A stretch of 64,000 nucleotides of DNA, taken from assembly GCA_033085395.1 (NCBI GenBank), contig MU853185.1, positions 1 through 64,000 of the forward strand, read 5' to 3'. Origin of the DNA: Xanthoparmelia taractica. Taxonomy: Eukaryota; Ascomycota; Lecanoromycetes; Lecanorales; Parmeliaceae. The notes below the pieces were generated by a model. It was not told the origin of the DNA, did no database searches, and was given only the letters and a program-made list of their open reading frames with translations. Below, one piece after another: positions 24,418 through 35,187 of this stretch. The position numbers and the translations under genes are program-made. Position 1 is the first letter of the stretch; the number at the start of each line of letters is the position of its first letter.

Positions 24418-26883
24418 ATGTCAGGTCTCGACTCCTGGGAGGATGACCCAGCCGTACAAGACGATAATCTATCCAGGCAAATGCGGCAAAATCTAGATAT
24501 CAACAGCCAAAGCCGCCAACCCACCAGCTTCACTCCGAATGCGAGCACTTTCCAGCCGGGTGCTCAGTCGTTCCAGCCGGGGCAACAATATCAACAGTAT
24601 GGAGGCTATGGTCAGAACCAGCAATATGGGCAGTTCTACAATCAACAACAACAACAGTACGGCGGGGCATATCCGCAATACTACAGTCAGTATAACCAAG
24701 GCTACGGTCAGCAATCGAGCTTCAATCAGGGTTATGGTGGGCAGCAGCAGCAGCAGCAACAACAAAAACAACAACCTCAGCAACCTAGAGTACCTATAAT
24801 AGCAAAGAGGCCATCCGCAGCAGATTCGGCATCCTCATCGGCAGCCCGTCTATCAGAACCCCCTCCGCCAAAACCTTCTGAATCCTCAGAGGCGCCTGTG
24901 GTCAAGACAATATCAATTGGCGAAGGTCCCACAGCGCAAAAAGCAAAGGTCCTTTCTATTGGTGTACCAAAACCTGCTGTCTCAACAGCCAAGGATGCTT
25001 CGGCCGAAGATGGAGCAAAGGTCACAGCGGCAAAGGCGATTGAAAAGACTGAAAAAGCGGCAGCAGGCACCAGCGGAAAAACTTCACCTTCTCCATCCTC
25101 AGGACGATCAAGCCCCACAGCTGCAGAAATTCGAGAGGCGAAGAGGGAGGCAGATGCCGTGGCGAAAGAGCAAGCTGCAGAGGTAGAGGAAGAGGTTTTG
25201 GAAGATGTGTATGGAAAAGAGCATGTGAACTTGATCTTCATTGGACATGTCGATGCTGGAAAGTCAACACTTGGTGGTAGCATTTTGTACGCAACGGGTA
25301 TGGTAGACGAACGGACAATGGAAAAGTACAAGCGAGAAGCCAAGGAGGCGGGTCGAGAGACATGGTATTTATCATGGGCATTAGATCTGACAAAAGAGGA
25401 GCGGTCGAAAGGAAAGACCGTTGAAGTGGGTAGAGGCTTCTTCGAAACTGACAAAAGAAGATATACCATCCTTGACGCGCCAGGACACAAGACGTTCGTA
25501 CCTAATATGATTGCAGGAGCATCACAAGCCGACGTTGGCATTCTAGTTATCTCAGCGCGGAAAGGAGAGTACGAGACCGGTTTCGAGAAAGGAGGCCAAA
25601 CACGAGAACACGCCATCTTAGCGAAAACCCAGGGCGTCAACAAACTCATCGTTGTAGTCAACAAGATGGATGATCCAACTGTCGAGTGGAGTCAGGAACG
25701 CTACAAGGAATGCACGGAAAAGCTTCTAAGCTTCCTCAGCCGCCAAGTCGGCTACAGCAAGAACGATGTCACCTTCATGCCAATCTCTGCTCAAACCACG
25801 GTTGGAATCAAAGATCGGGTGCCTAAAGATCTCGCACCGTGGTATGATGGCCCATCGCTCTTAGAATGCCTCGATGATTTCAAGACACTTGAACGAAAAG
25901 TGAAGGCGCCCTTCATGATGCCCATTAATGCCAAGTACAAAGACATGGGCACTCTCATTGAAGGCAAAATCGAAGCTGGTCAGATTAAGAAGGGGACAAC
26001 CTATCTGATGATGGTATGTAAATCCTGCAGTGACCATCGCTTAGTATTTGGAACTGCGATACTTCGCTCCCATAACCACCCATATCCAAGGGCGCAGAAT
26101 TTATCATGAAGGAAACTCCGCTAATTCTAAAATGTTCTTAGCCTAATCGTGAAGATATCACTATCTCTGCACTATATGGTGAGACAGAAGACGAGATTCC
26201 AAGCGCTACTTGTGGTGACCAAGTACGGATACGTATTCGTGGCGTCGAGGAAGAAGACATTCTACCAGGTTTCGTACTTTGCGCCCCACAACGACCCGTA
26301 CACTGCGTTTCAGCATTCGAGGCGCAGATCGCTTTGCTTGACTTGAAGAGCATTTTAAGCGCCGGTTTTAACTGCGTATTGCACGTGCATTCCGCCATCG
26401 AAGAAGTTACATTTACGGCACTTCTACACAAGCTTGAGAAGGGCACCGGTAGGAAAAGCAAGAAGCCGCCGGCGTTTGGAAAGCAAGGCATGAGTATTAT
26501 TGCTAGGCTAGAGATCACTGGTGCTGCCGGAAGGGTATGCGTGGAGAAGTACGTCACCCTCTTCTTACGAGGGAGGGTTCTGCCCTTGATACTTTGAATG
26601 GAAGTGCTGACTTTAAACCATGACAGGTATGAAGATTACCCTCAAATGGGAAGGTATGTCTCTGTTCGGAGTTATCTTTTCTTGTGGACTGCTTCAAAAA
26701 ATACGAGACCTCTCTTGGAAGCCAAATTGCACTTATCCCGCCCTCGAGCCGTCACGTTACATTGGTCTCTCCTGCCTCGAAAAAGGGAAGCTGACTTCTC
26801 ATAGATTCACTCTGAGAGACCAAGGCCAGACCATTGCAATTGGAAAGATCACAAAGCTCATCACAGATCCTGCTGCAGCTTAA
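24418..26883 (+). CDS. SUP35: Translation termination factor eRF3 (Sup35), GTPase
   Basis: Four exons, 24418-26013, 26142-26548, 26627-26653 and 26805-26883, give 702 residues. The N-terminus starts MSGLDSWEDD, followed by a Gln/Gly/Tyr/Asn-rich prion-like region (about residues 40-125, with a run of Gln codons at 24739-24765), a charged Ser/Ala/Pro linker, then the EF1A-like GTPase. GHVDAGKST sits at about 276-284, DAPGHKTF at about 353 and NKMD at about 415. Domains II and III follow across exons 2-4. The end KITKLITDP is typical of eRF3. The protein works with eRF1 at stop codons and promotes peptide release in the cytoplasm. Exon 3 is only 27 nt and encodes YEDYPQMG. The 151-bp intron after it is long for this window. 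I chose the ATG with context ACCATCATGTC; the frame is open upstream but has no earlier ATG. Confidence 0.96.
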
Positions 26884-28598
26884 TCTCATGAAGGGTAATT
26901 TAAAAGGAAGAGTTGAGAACTAGCTCAGTTATGATGTCTATGCATGAATAAAAAGGGCCATCATGCAGCAGGCTTGCTGTAACAAGCTGCACTGCGAACA
27001 TTCATGGTTATCTTGATATCTAGCTGGACCTTGAATAGATATACCAATGCCGGCAAAGACTTTGATGCAACCACAACCTTTCAAAAGTGTCACGGAACTA
27101 AATAATCCTCACGGCGAAGAGTCGCAGAAGGTAGCAGCTTTGCGCTTTCGCCAGGTTGAAGTCCACGGCATCAAGCGGGAACCCCATACGCATGCAATAA
27201 CCTTGAATAAACATATGTTTGCACAATCAGTCGATGATTTTCCAATGTAGGTTTGCCTCGTTAGCAGTCGGGTAGAACATTCTCGGTCTCCCTAACCTAC
27301 CATCACATTTGCCCTCCTCAAAGCTGTGCTCGTTCTTCAGCAAACCACCCGCGTATCATACTCCGCAACGAGACCACATCCAATTCAGAAGTATGGCCTC
27401 CACGCACCCCCTTTCCACCCTACCTTTCCGACCTCAACACAGGGAAACCTCAAAACACCAGCAGTGTCGCTAACATGCTACCCTTCATATATACGCACCT
27501 TCACACACACCATCATCAACCCAAACAACAGCCACAACCCCCCCCTCCCTTTTCCCAGATCAAGCCTTCGCATTCATCGAACAGTCTATGCCGTCGTGCA
27601 GATGGCTATGCCAGCACTGTATTCGAACTGTGCACAAACGAAAGCGATGACCTAGCTCAGCGGAATCCGTGGGATTGGGCCATGAGGAACGTGACGGAGT
27701 TGGCTGTTGATGGGGGAAGAAACGCTGGGTGATGGGGGAAAGAAACGCTGGGTATGACAGCGGACAGGCGGGGATGCGGCGGAGGAGGAGGGTGAGTACG
27801 GCGGCGGTTGTGTTGTCGGTGTTGGGTGTGCTGTGAGAGTGCGCTGGGAGGGGGGAGAGGGGGGGGGTTAAAGGTTGCGTGAGATTGATGTCGTTGAGAG
27901 GGTGTTTGCGGGGAGGTTGATATATAATTGTGGGGCGTATGGCGCTGTAGAGGACACGTGTACGCCGGGGGCTCAGAATGGGACGCTTTTTTTTCGTGGG
28001 CTCGATATGAGGTGCTGAATCGCGGTGATTGTGGTTCCTTGAGATGAGCCAAAGTCGGGAAAGGGACGAGTTGAAATTGGACTAGGTAGACGGAGCGAGC
28101 AGCCCAGAAGTACCGACCCTCATTACCCTCGTCTAGCATCTCAGCTGCTGTCCACAACTTCATACTGCTGAACAAGTCGTGCAGGCTTTAGGAAGAGTCC
28201 GCTATATAGTCCCAACCTCATACTGCCTTGTTCCCGGTGTTCATTCTGATTGCTGACGGTAGCGCTGCAGTATAGTCAGCTTGAATGCAGATGCCAGATC
28301 ACCTACAGTTCTGTCGATTTAAAAAGCTGTGATATAGTAGGTACTTGGTAAAGGGATGGAGTCAAGCAATTGTCTTCCGAACGAGCCATGAAGGTATATG
28401 TCAGAGAAAAAATCTGCCTTTGCTGTCATGCTCTCTCTATAGCGCCCAAAACAGTTGCATACCCGTTTCAAATAAGAAAGAAAAGTCTATGTTCAACGAA
28501 ATATACTCTAACAAATACACATGATGTATACCACGGAAAACCCCAACTCCAAAGAGGAAGCACTCATAACCCAGAGATCTCTCACAGCTCACTGACAA
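26884..28598. other. 1.7-kb gap without a confident gene
   Basis: It contains Pro/Ser-coding low-complexity frames on both strands, an imperfect direct repeat GATGGGGGAA(A)GAAACGCTGGG at about 27710-27752, and G-rich sequence near 27,840-27,870. Short frames such as 27326-27655 (+) and 27657-28175 (-) have biased, low-complexity products and no recognisable domain. A multi-exon gene cannot be excluded around 27,320-28,020 (+). Confidence 0.4.
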
Positions 28599-29380
28599 TT
28601 AAGTTATTAACGTTGTTGATGGCATCGCCGAAGAGCTGCCTTGCGTCAAGTTGTATTGATTGATGCTACTGTTTGCCGATGGCAGCGCCGAAAAATCCCC
28701 TTGCATGAAATCATTGGGGTTGAATCCATAGGCTTCCAGCTGGCTGATGATGGTATTGATATCGCCAGTTGCATCTCGCTTCACAATGCTTGAGTTGGTG
28801 TTGTTACCAGACGGGACGAAGCCGTGGGCTGCAAGTCTATCTATGACGAGACCGAGATCCGGTAGGGTACGTTTTTCCAACGCTGATCCGATATCGGAAA
28901 CAGCGCGCTTCGAGGTCGCGCCGCTAGTGCCGGTGGTTGGGACAAAGCCGTGCTGCGCGAGCAAGTCGATGACAAGGGGCACGCTGGGAACAGATCTCTT
29001 CTCGATGAGCGATTCAAGGTTTAGGGTATCGCGCTTGTAGGCCGTTGTGTTTGCGTTGGGGACAAAACCGGCCTGCTCAAGATTGACGATGTACGAATCG
29101 ATGATGGCGCTCATTTGGCTGGTTTGGCGTTTGTCCATCAGAGATTCCAAGGTGGAAGGATCAGCTCCGCGAGCCATTAGCGAGGCCAAGCCTGCCGTAT
29201 GATCTGCTGGGAGATTGGCCACAAGCGATGCGATGGCTTCTGGTGACAATTGTTAGTTTTTGAATAACTCGAACAGCATGGAATGGGTGTCTCAAGCATA
29301 CCAGGTGAGGCTAGAGGCACAGCAGCAGTGTTGAGGCCAAAGAAGGTCAAGCCCAAAGCCGCGACTGAGAGGCAGAGCAT
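28599..29380 (-). CDS. Secreted repeat precursor with KR sites (candidate kexin-processed peptide)
   Basis: Two exons, 29380-29302 and 29239-28599, give 239 residues. The 62-bp intron has GTATGC..CACCAG ends and joins PLASP to EAIASLV in frame. The first ~20 residues (MLCLSVAALGLTFFGLNTAA) form a secretion signal. KR dipeptides fall at 63-64, 95-96, 107-108, 137-138, 149-150 and 180-181. They divide the chain into alternating long (28-30 residue) and short (10 residue) segments. The long segments share I-D-x-L-x-x-x-G-F-V-P, and the short ones resemble DTLNLESLIE. KR is the site of the Golgi protease Kex2, so cleavage would release several related peptides. This architecture matches fungal kexin-processed peptides, some of which are pheromones, repellents or cyclic RiPP precursors. 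No UstYa-like or other maturation gene is seen nearby. The function of the peptides is unknown. Confidence 0.8.
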
Positions 29381-30100
29381 GATGTCGATGAATACGGGCT
29401 GAGATTTGCAAACCGTTGGAGAGGGGGTCGGAATTAGAGTTGAATGGCCGCTGAGATTGTATCTGAAGCGTGCTGAGGAAAGTTCTCAAGGAAACGTGTC
29501 CCTATTTATGCAGCGCGTTGTTGGTCCAACACTGTCAGTGAAACCCCTCGACAATGTGGGCTTGAGCTGGAACATGGCGACTGCTCGTGACAATTCTCGC
29601 TGCACAAAGGACCTGTTGCCGCAAGAGGCATAGACCGTCAGTCTTCGCGTGCTGTCCAGGCGGTCTGGACTATGATAGGACACTTATTATCTTTACACCA
29701 GGTATGGAAATAAAAAAGGTCAGTATGGCACATGGCCGCACCTAGGCATCCAGAAGAGGAAATGAGATCTACAGCCACAGTGTAGAACACAATGAGGGCG
29801 ACAACAAGCATTCGACGGATGTAGCTTAGGTCTTGATGGCGTTGAGGCTGAGGCTGAGTATCCAAAATAGACTCAATCTCCGAAAGGAACAAGAGCAGGT
29901 TCAAATTACACCTGGGCTCTTGCAGTAGGTGCTTTCTTTGTCTGCTTTCTTTGTCTGAAATAGTTCTGGAGTCAGACTGCGTCTTTGTTTTAGATTTTCT
30001 GCCACGAGGCCAAGGCACTCAACAAAGAGAACGATCCAAGCGCTCTAAGATCGAAAAGCAGAAAACAATGTCGAGTCAGGCACTTGTAGATTTTGTGGAG
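29381..30100. other. 720-bp gap, no confident gene
   Basis: The interval upstream of the secreted precursor should hold its promoter. An open frame at 29638-30018 (-) is rich in charged residues in its first half and hydrophobic in its second. It resembles nothing I know and may be the 3' UTR of the small gene at 30101-30486. Confidence 0.35.
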
Positions 30101-30486
30101 TTAAATAAGATGAACAAAGAGTGCAAACAGAACGCCCAGCCCCAATAGTGTGTGATACTCATTGAATATCTGGGTATAGGACGATGATATCACAGCAATA
30201 TTCGCGCTGGCCGTCCGAAATAATGATAATGCGCCAGAAGAATAAGTGTTCCAAGCTCGAACAGGCCAAGCTTTGTAGGCAGCAGCTTGTGTGTTGGAGG
30301 CGAAAATGATGTTGCAGCGGGTCGTGTCGAGGTAGTTTAGTCACAGGCAGGACTATGTTGTAAATGAGCCATAAAGAGAATAGCAGGACGTAGCAGGGGA
30401 TGGTAAAAGCGTAAAGGCACCAATCATAGGCGTTAGACAAATTACTACTCACCTTTGCGACTGGGTTCGTACTGAATAACGGCCAT
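30101..30486 (-). CDS. Possible 72-residue protein with C-terminal membrane segment
   Basis: The ATG at 30486 has good context (GCTATGGCC) and opens MAVIQYEPSRK before a strong donor, GTGAGT. The acceptor after CACACAAG (exon 2 from 30285) continues in frame as AAAYKAWPVRAWNTYSSG to a stop at 30101. A second acceptor 15 bases downstream (CTACAAAG) is also in frame. Intron length is 167 bp. The product would have a basic N-terminus and end in a hydrophobic helix (LLGLGVLFALFVHLI), like small tail-anchored or mitochondrial proteins. I recognise no family. The match of donor and acceptor phase and the non-random amino acid use are the only support. Confidence 0.4.
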
Positions 30487-31660
30487 AGCGGAAGAGAAGG
30501 TAAAGAAAGTATTGACGGGTGATAAGAAAGGAAGACAAGGACAATGTCAAAGCCTGAAGGCAAGACTCGCATAAATAAATTTGGGCATCAAGTCTGCGCA
30601 GGAGAGGTAGACTGTCACAAGAGATCGTTCCCAGTCAAGAGCATCAGAATATCTCGCCTTTTTCTTGTAAAGCGTCCTCTGCATGGTAGCTCTCTATTGA
30701 TTGCGATTTCTTCTTCAGCGCTGAGTTTGCCTCAAGGCGCCTACATAGCGCAATTGATTGGTATTCACGGTCCTGAAGTCGAAGGAACAAGCTGGAAAGT
30801 ACCTTGAATGATGTACTGGGTTAAATATGAATGTAGTAACCTCTTGGTGTTCTGTCGATATTCACGTCGCTCGCCTGTCGCGGAGATTACTTGACGCTAT
30901 TCATAGTCCATGTCGGCATATCATCAACATCAGATATGGATATGGGGCCAAGTTTTCCTACTTGTCTCATCATTGACTACAAAGCGAGCAACAGTTATTT
31001 CATCCAGGCAATCCGCCCCCATAGGAAAGAAAGATCGGTTCCTGAATCCATGAGATCTGGCATGGAGACTCAAGCTTTGCGGCGTCGACCGGAAGCCCCG
31101 CGTTGTATGTTTTCGTCCAATCACTCCACCATTTGCCTTTGACACAACGAGAATTGCGCTTGCACAGCGAGGAGAAGTCTTGGAATGCTTTGTGAACCCT
31201 GTAGCTGATCGGATACCTCTCCGGCAAGCGGGTACGCGGGACCGTTATAAATGCGTCAAAACCCTTGATGGCGGCGGCGTCTGGAATTCGGACTAAACTC
31301 AATATGATTTGATAAAGTCTCGATTCCACCGAGTCACATTATGCGATAATGCATAGCTTAGGGTTCAATAGTCAAAGCTACAACGGTCTTGACTCTGGGA
31401 AGAGGTGTACGAAGTACGAGGGTAGGAATAGAATGATGTTGTTGGTGGTCCCTTCTAATTCTCCGAATCGTCTTAGTGCCGCTATCTCCTCCCCTCGAGC
31501 AAGCTTACTGCTGGATCCCGTGCCACACCATGGGACCAAAGCTCCATAAAGTGGGGAACCGTTCCCTTCACCATTCGGAATTTATTTGCTCATTTACCTG
31601 TGAGCGCCCGGATCCCCTACATATCGATGGGCTCCTAAGCTTCTCGGGCGACCTATAACG
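30487..31660. other. 1.2-kb gap, no confident gene
   Basis: The region between the possible small gene and the transporter. A - strand frame at 31000-31329 (109 codons) lacks an ATG start and is not recognised. It may be a gene remnant. The + strand part near 31,400-31,660 should hold the transporter promoter. Confidence 0.4.
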
Positions 31661-33359
31661 ATGAAGTTCCTGGGTAGTTCCGAAAAGGTCATCAGCGACT
31701 CTTCCCCAGAGCGCGACGAAGCTGCAATCCATGGCACACCGTTGGAAGACCACCAGAAAGGCCGCTGGGAGCGCAGCTGGCCTACGATTGCTTGCGGCGC
31801 TGGACTCTTCTCTGATGGCTATGTCAACGGGTCAGAACCCTACACTTGCTATCAGTCTGGCTCCTGCTCACTTTTGTTATCCGGCAATCTAGGGTCATCG
31901 GCCAAGTGAACACTATATTGAAAACGCTGTATACGACGCAGTACACAAACTCTTCCGCGCAGAGCAATGTCAATTCGATAGCGTTTGCCGGTACCGTCGT
32001 CGGCCAGCTATTCTTTGGATGGATGAGCGATCACGTCTCCCGGAAATGGGCCCTGATGACCTCGACGGTCATACTCTTTATATTTGCGGCCCTGAGCGCA
32101 GGATCCTATGGTGGTGGTACTGTCAATGGCATGCTTCAAGCGCTCACAGCTTGGCGATTCCTACTTGGAATCGGTATCGGGTGCGTGTCTGTAACTCCGG
32201 CGTCGTGCTTGCAACTGACGGAAATCCAGTGGCGAATATCCGGCTGGCAGTGTAGCCTGTGCCGAGAGCACTGGCCAATTGAAAGAGGGGCATAGGAATA
32301 GGTGGTTCATTATGTTCACCAATGTCCAGATAGACATCGGGTTCGTTGCCTCCTCCTTCGTACCTATGATTGTAGTGCTGGCTTGCACGGACAACCATCT
32401 ACGCGCAGCATGGAGAATATGCCTCGGACTCGGCGTCATTCCCCCACTCAGTCTCATATATCTACGGTTGAAACTTCAAGAGCCGGAGGAGTTCAATCGC
32501 GAAACCATGAAGAACACACGCACTCCATGGTGGTTGGTGATCAAGTATGTTGAGATTTATGCGGTACGTCCTCTCATGTGATCGAATGCTGATTCCGGAT
32601 AGGTTCTACTGGGCCCGTCTTCTAGTGGTATCCATGATCTGGTTCATCTACGACTTTCTAACCTATTCATTCTCCATCTACTCATCAGCCTGGCTTGCAA
32701 TTATCCTCGGGGACTCGGCACCCATCTGGAAATCCTTCGGCTGGAATACAGTTATCAACCTCTTCTATCTGCCCGGCGCAGTGGGCGGGGCCTTTTTAAG
32801 TGACATTCTCGGCCCTAGGATTGCACTGGGTTCATTTGTCTTAGCCCAGGGCATCGTAGGGTTTATTATGTCGGGCTGCTACCCTTACCTCGACAAAGCT
32901 AGCACAGTAGGCGGCTTCGTCGTCATCTACGGCATCTTTCTCTCTCTGGGCGAAGCAGGACCCGGCGACAACATTGGTCTGGTCGCGTCCAAGACCAGTG
33001 CCACAGCGATCCGTGGCCAGTATTACTCCATCGCCGCTGCAATGGGGAAGATCGGCGCTTTCGTTGGCACCTACGTTTTCCCGGTCATTCAGAAAAACGC
33101 TCCGGGTGGCGCAGATAGTAATCGCGGCGGCCAAGATCCTTTCTTTGTGAGCAGCGCTCTTTGCATATTTAGCGCCGGTTTGGCATTCTTCCTTTTGCCG
33201 CATATCGGGCAGGATACGATTACGAGTGAGGATTTGAAGTTCAGGGCGTATCTTGAGGAGAACGGCTGGGATACTAGGCAGATGGGCATCAAGGAGTATC
33301 AAATGAACAGCAGCTCTACCGTAGATGACATTGGTCACTCGGCAGGAGAGAAGGTTTAG
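31661..33359 (+). CDS. MFS phosphate/glycerophosphoinositol-type transporter (GIT1-like)
   Basis: Four exons, 31661-31830, 31893-32180, 32230-32544 and 32603-33359, give 509 residues. The three introns (62, 49 and 58 bp) restore family motifs: DGYVN joins GVIGQVN, LGIGIG joins EYPAGSVACAES, and VIK joins FYWARL. The first MFS loop carries GWMSDHVSRKWAL, and GEYPAGS followed by GHRNRWFI is diagnostic of the phosphate-proton symporter branch that includes yeast Git1 and Pho84. The layout fits 12 membrane helices. Git1-type carriers take up glycerophosphodiesters or phosphate at the plasma membrane, and the exact substrate cannot be told here. The donor GTCAGA of intron 1 is weak but forced by the protein frame. 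Confidence 0.88.
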
Positions 33360-33724
33360 GCCTATTTTGGAAAGATCACGACGAGGATTTGGAGTGTTTT
33401 CCTGATAACTTGTTGAAAGTTCCAATGTACTTGCAAATGAAATATCCCAAGCTGGATTTCAGTCGAATGAGTATATGAAGAAGAAGAATTTAACTACATT
33501 CACTGATTATTGATGAGTCCATCGCTCTTTCCATTTAGCGAAATTCTCAAGAAAAGTCAATCACAATACATCTATGAATTTACATGATTTTCCATAGACG
33601 GCCACTCATATTGCACCGCCGGGTATCTGATCATTTGAAGCTTCCTTCTCTTCATGCTTTCAAGCCAAACAAATTAACCACGCCTCATCGCTCAATCTCC
33701 ATTTCCCCAAACCCCACCCACAAA
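33360..33724. other. 365-bp gap between transporter and MTAP
   Basis: It holds the transporter 3' end and the MTAP promoter/5' leader. A pyrimidine-rich stretch precedes the MTAP ATG. No gene is seen. Confidence 0.4.
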
Positions 33725-34552
33725 ATGGACAACCTCCCCACCACATACGCAGGCACGCATGCTCCCCCCCACCTCCCAACCCTCCACTAACACCCCCCAC
33801 CAGACGAAATTCCCATCGCCATAATCGGCGGCACCGGCCTCTCCTCCCTCCCCTCCCCCCCCTTCCACCCCCTCGCCCTCATCCCACCCACCCAAACCCC
33901 CTGGGGCCTCCCCTCTTCCCCCATCGCCATCCTCTCCTACACGCCCCCCGCCCCCGCCCCCTCCTCAACCCACCTGCCCAACACATCCTCCGCCTCGAAA
34001 GCAACAACCGTAGCCTTCTTGGCCCGCCACGGCGAGCACCACCAGTATGCGCCGCATGAGATTCCGAACCGGGCGAACGTGGCGGCGTTAAAGAAGTTGG
34101 GGGTTAGGGTTGCGGTGGGGTTTAGTGCTGTGGGGAGTCTTAGGGAGGAGGTGAAGCCGAGGGATTTTGTTGTGGCGGGGGGGGTGGTGGATTGGACTAA
34201 GGGGGTGAGTTTGCTTTTTGGGGGGTTGATGGGTTGGGTTGGGACCTTGTGGAGAAGAAGAGAGGAAGGATAAGGGTTGAGGATGAGGGCGTGGGCGTAG
34301 GGGAATAGGCCGTATAGGTCCATGAAGCTGACAAGAAGGATCATGATAGGTGCGACCATGGACGTTCTTTGAAAACGGCATGGTAGGCCATGTCAGCATG
34401 GCGGATCCATTCGATGTTCCTCTATCCAAAGCTATTCACGATGCCATAAGCCAGCCTGGGGTCTTGGAAGGCGACGATGTCAAAGTGCATAATGCCGGGA
34501 CGGTCATCTGCATCGGTATGTACATCCCTACCTACGCACACACACAAACACG

Positions 34553-34585
<33 letters not shown>

Positions 34586-35095
34586 CCTACTCGTTGTATA
34601 GCGAAGCATCACACATACATATATGTACACATACTAAAAGAACATTTCCCACCTGAAACAGAAGGACCCCAATTCTCCACGCGCTCCGAATCCCTCCTCT
34701 ACCGCTCCCTCCCCACCCAGCCCCCCATCTCCATAATCAACATGTCCGCCGTCCCCGAATGCAAACTCTTCCGCGAAGCCGAAATCGCCTACGCCCTCAT
34801 CTGCATGAGCACAGACTACGACAGCTGGCACAGTACGAACGAGGGCGTCTCGGTCGAGATGGTCATGGGCCACATGGTGGCGAACGGGGCGAATGCGAAG
34901 AGGGCGGTGGCGGCTGTGTTGGCGGAGTTGAGTAAGGAGGAGGAGGGGGCGAAGAATGTTGTTGGGGGGCAGAGGTGGAGGATGGCGAGTAGGGGGGGTG
35001 TTATGGGGTTGCATAAGCGGGATGGGAGGGGGCAGGAGGCGGTGGAGAGATTGAGGTGGTTGTTTGGGGATAAGTGGGTTGATGGTGGTGAGTGA
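33725..35095 (+). CDS. MEU1: S-methyl-5'-thioadenosine phosphorylase (MTAP)
   Basis: Four exons, 33725-33752, 33804-34204, 34350-34515 and 34662-35095, give 342 residues. The enzyme splits methylthioadenosine with phosphate into adenine and methylthioribose-1-phosphate in the methionine salvage pathway. Visible family motifs are IIGGTGL (phosphate loop) near residue 15, ARHGEHHQYAPHEIPNRANV, then the exon 3 block FENGMVGHVSMADPF, and MSAVPECKLFREAEIAYAL with STDYDSWH in exon 4. Intron 1 has a GC donor (CAG|GCACGC) with CTAAC branch site and CCACCAG acceptor; no GT donor gives the protein. Intron 3 contains a CT microsatellite. The protein is slightly longer than human MTAP (about 283 residues) because of a Pro/Ser-rich insertion after the GGTGL loop and extra residues near the C-terminus. 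The gene is convergent with BUD22. Confidence 0.92.
34556..34582. repeat. CT dinucleotide microsatellite in an MTAP intron
   Basis: An uninterrupted run of CT lies within intron 3 of MTAP (34516-34661). It is likely length-polymorphic between strains. Confidence 0.9.
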
Positions 35096-35187
35096 GGTAG
35101 GCTATGCATAGCCTTTTTGCATTTACAACGGTTACGATGCATGAGCAGCAAGCGATAGAGAGCGTATGCATATTACGTTGAATCTCA

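Noticed and set aside
24777..25664. 295-codon open frame antisense to SUP35
   Set aside because: It is a shadow of the conserved GTPase exon, with a Ser/Ala-biased product and no domain.
27657..28175. 172-codon - strand frame with Pro/His/Ser tracts
   Set aside because: Low complexity opposite G-rich DNA; no conserved motif, signal or splice context.
32841..33425. 194-codon open frame antisense to the transporter
   Set aside because: Overlaps the conserved last exon of the MFS gene and has no recognisable features.
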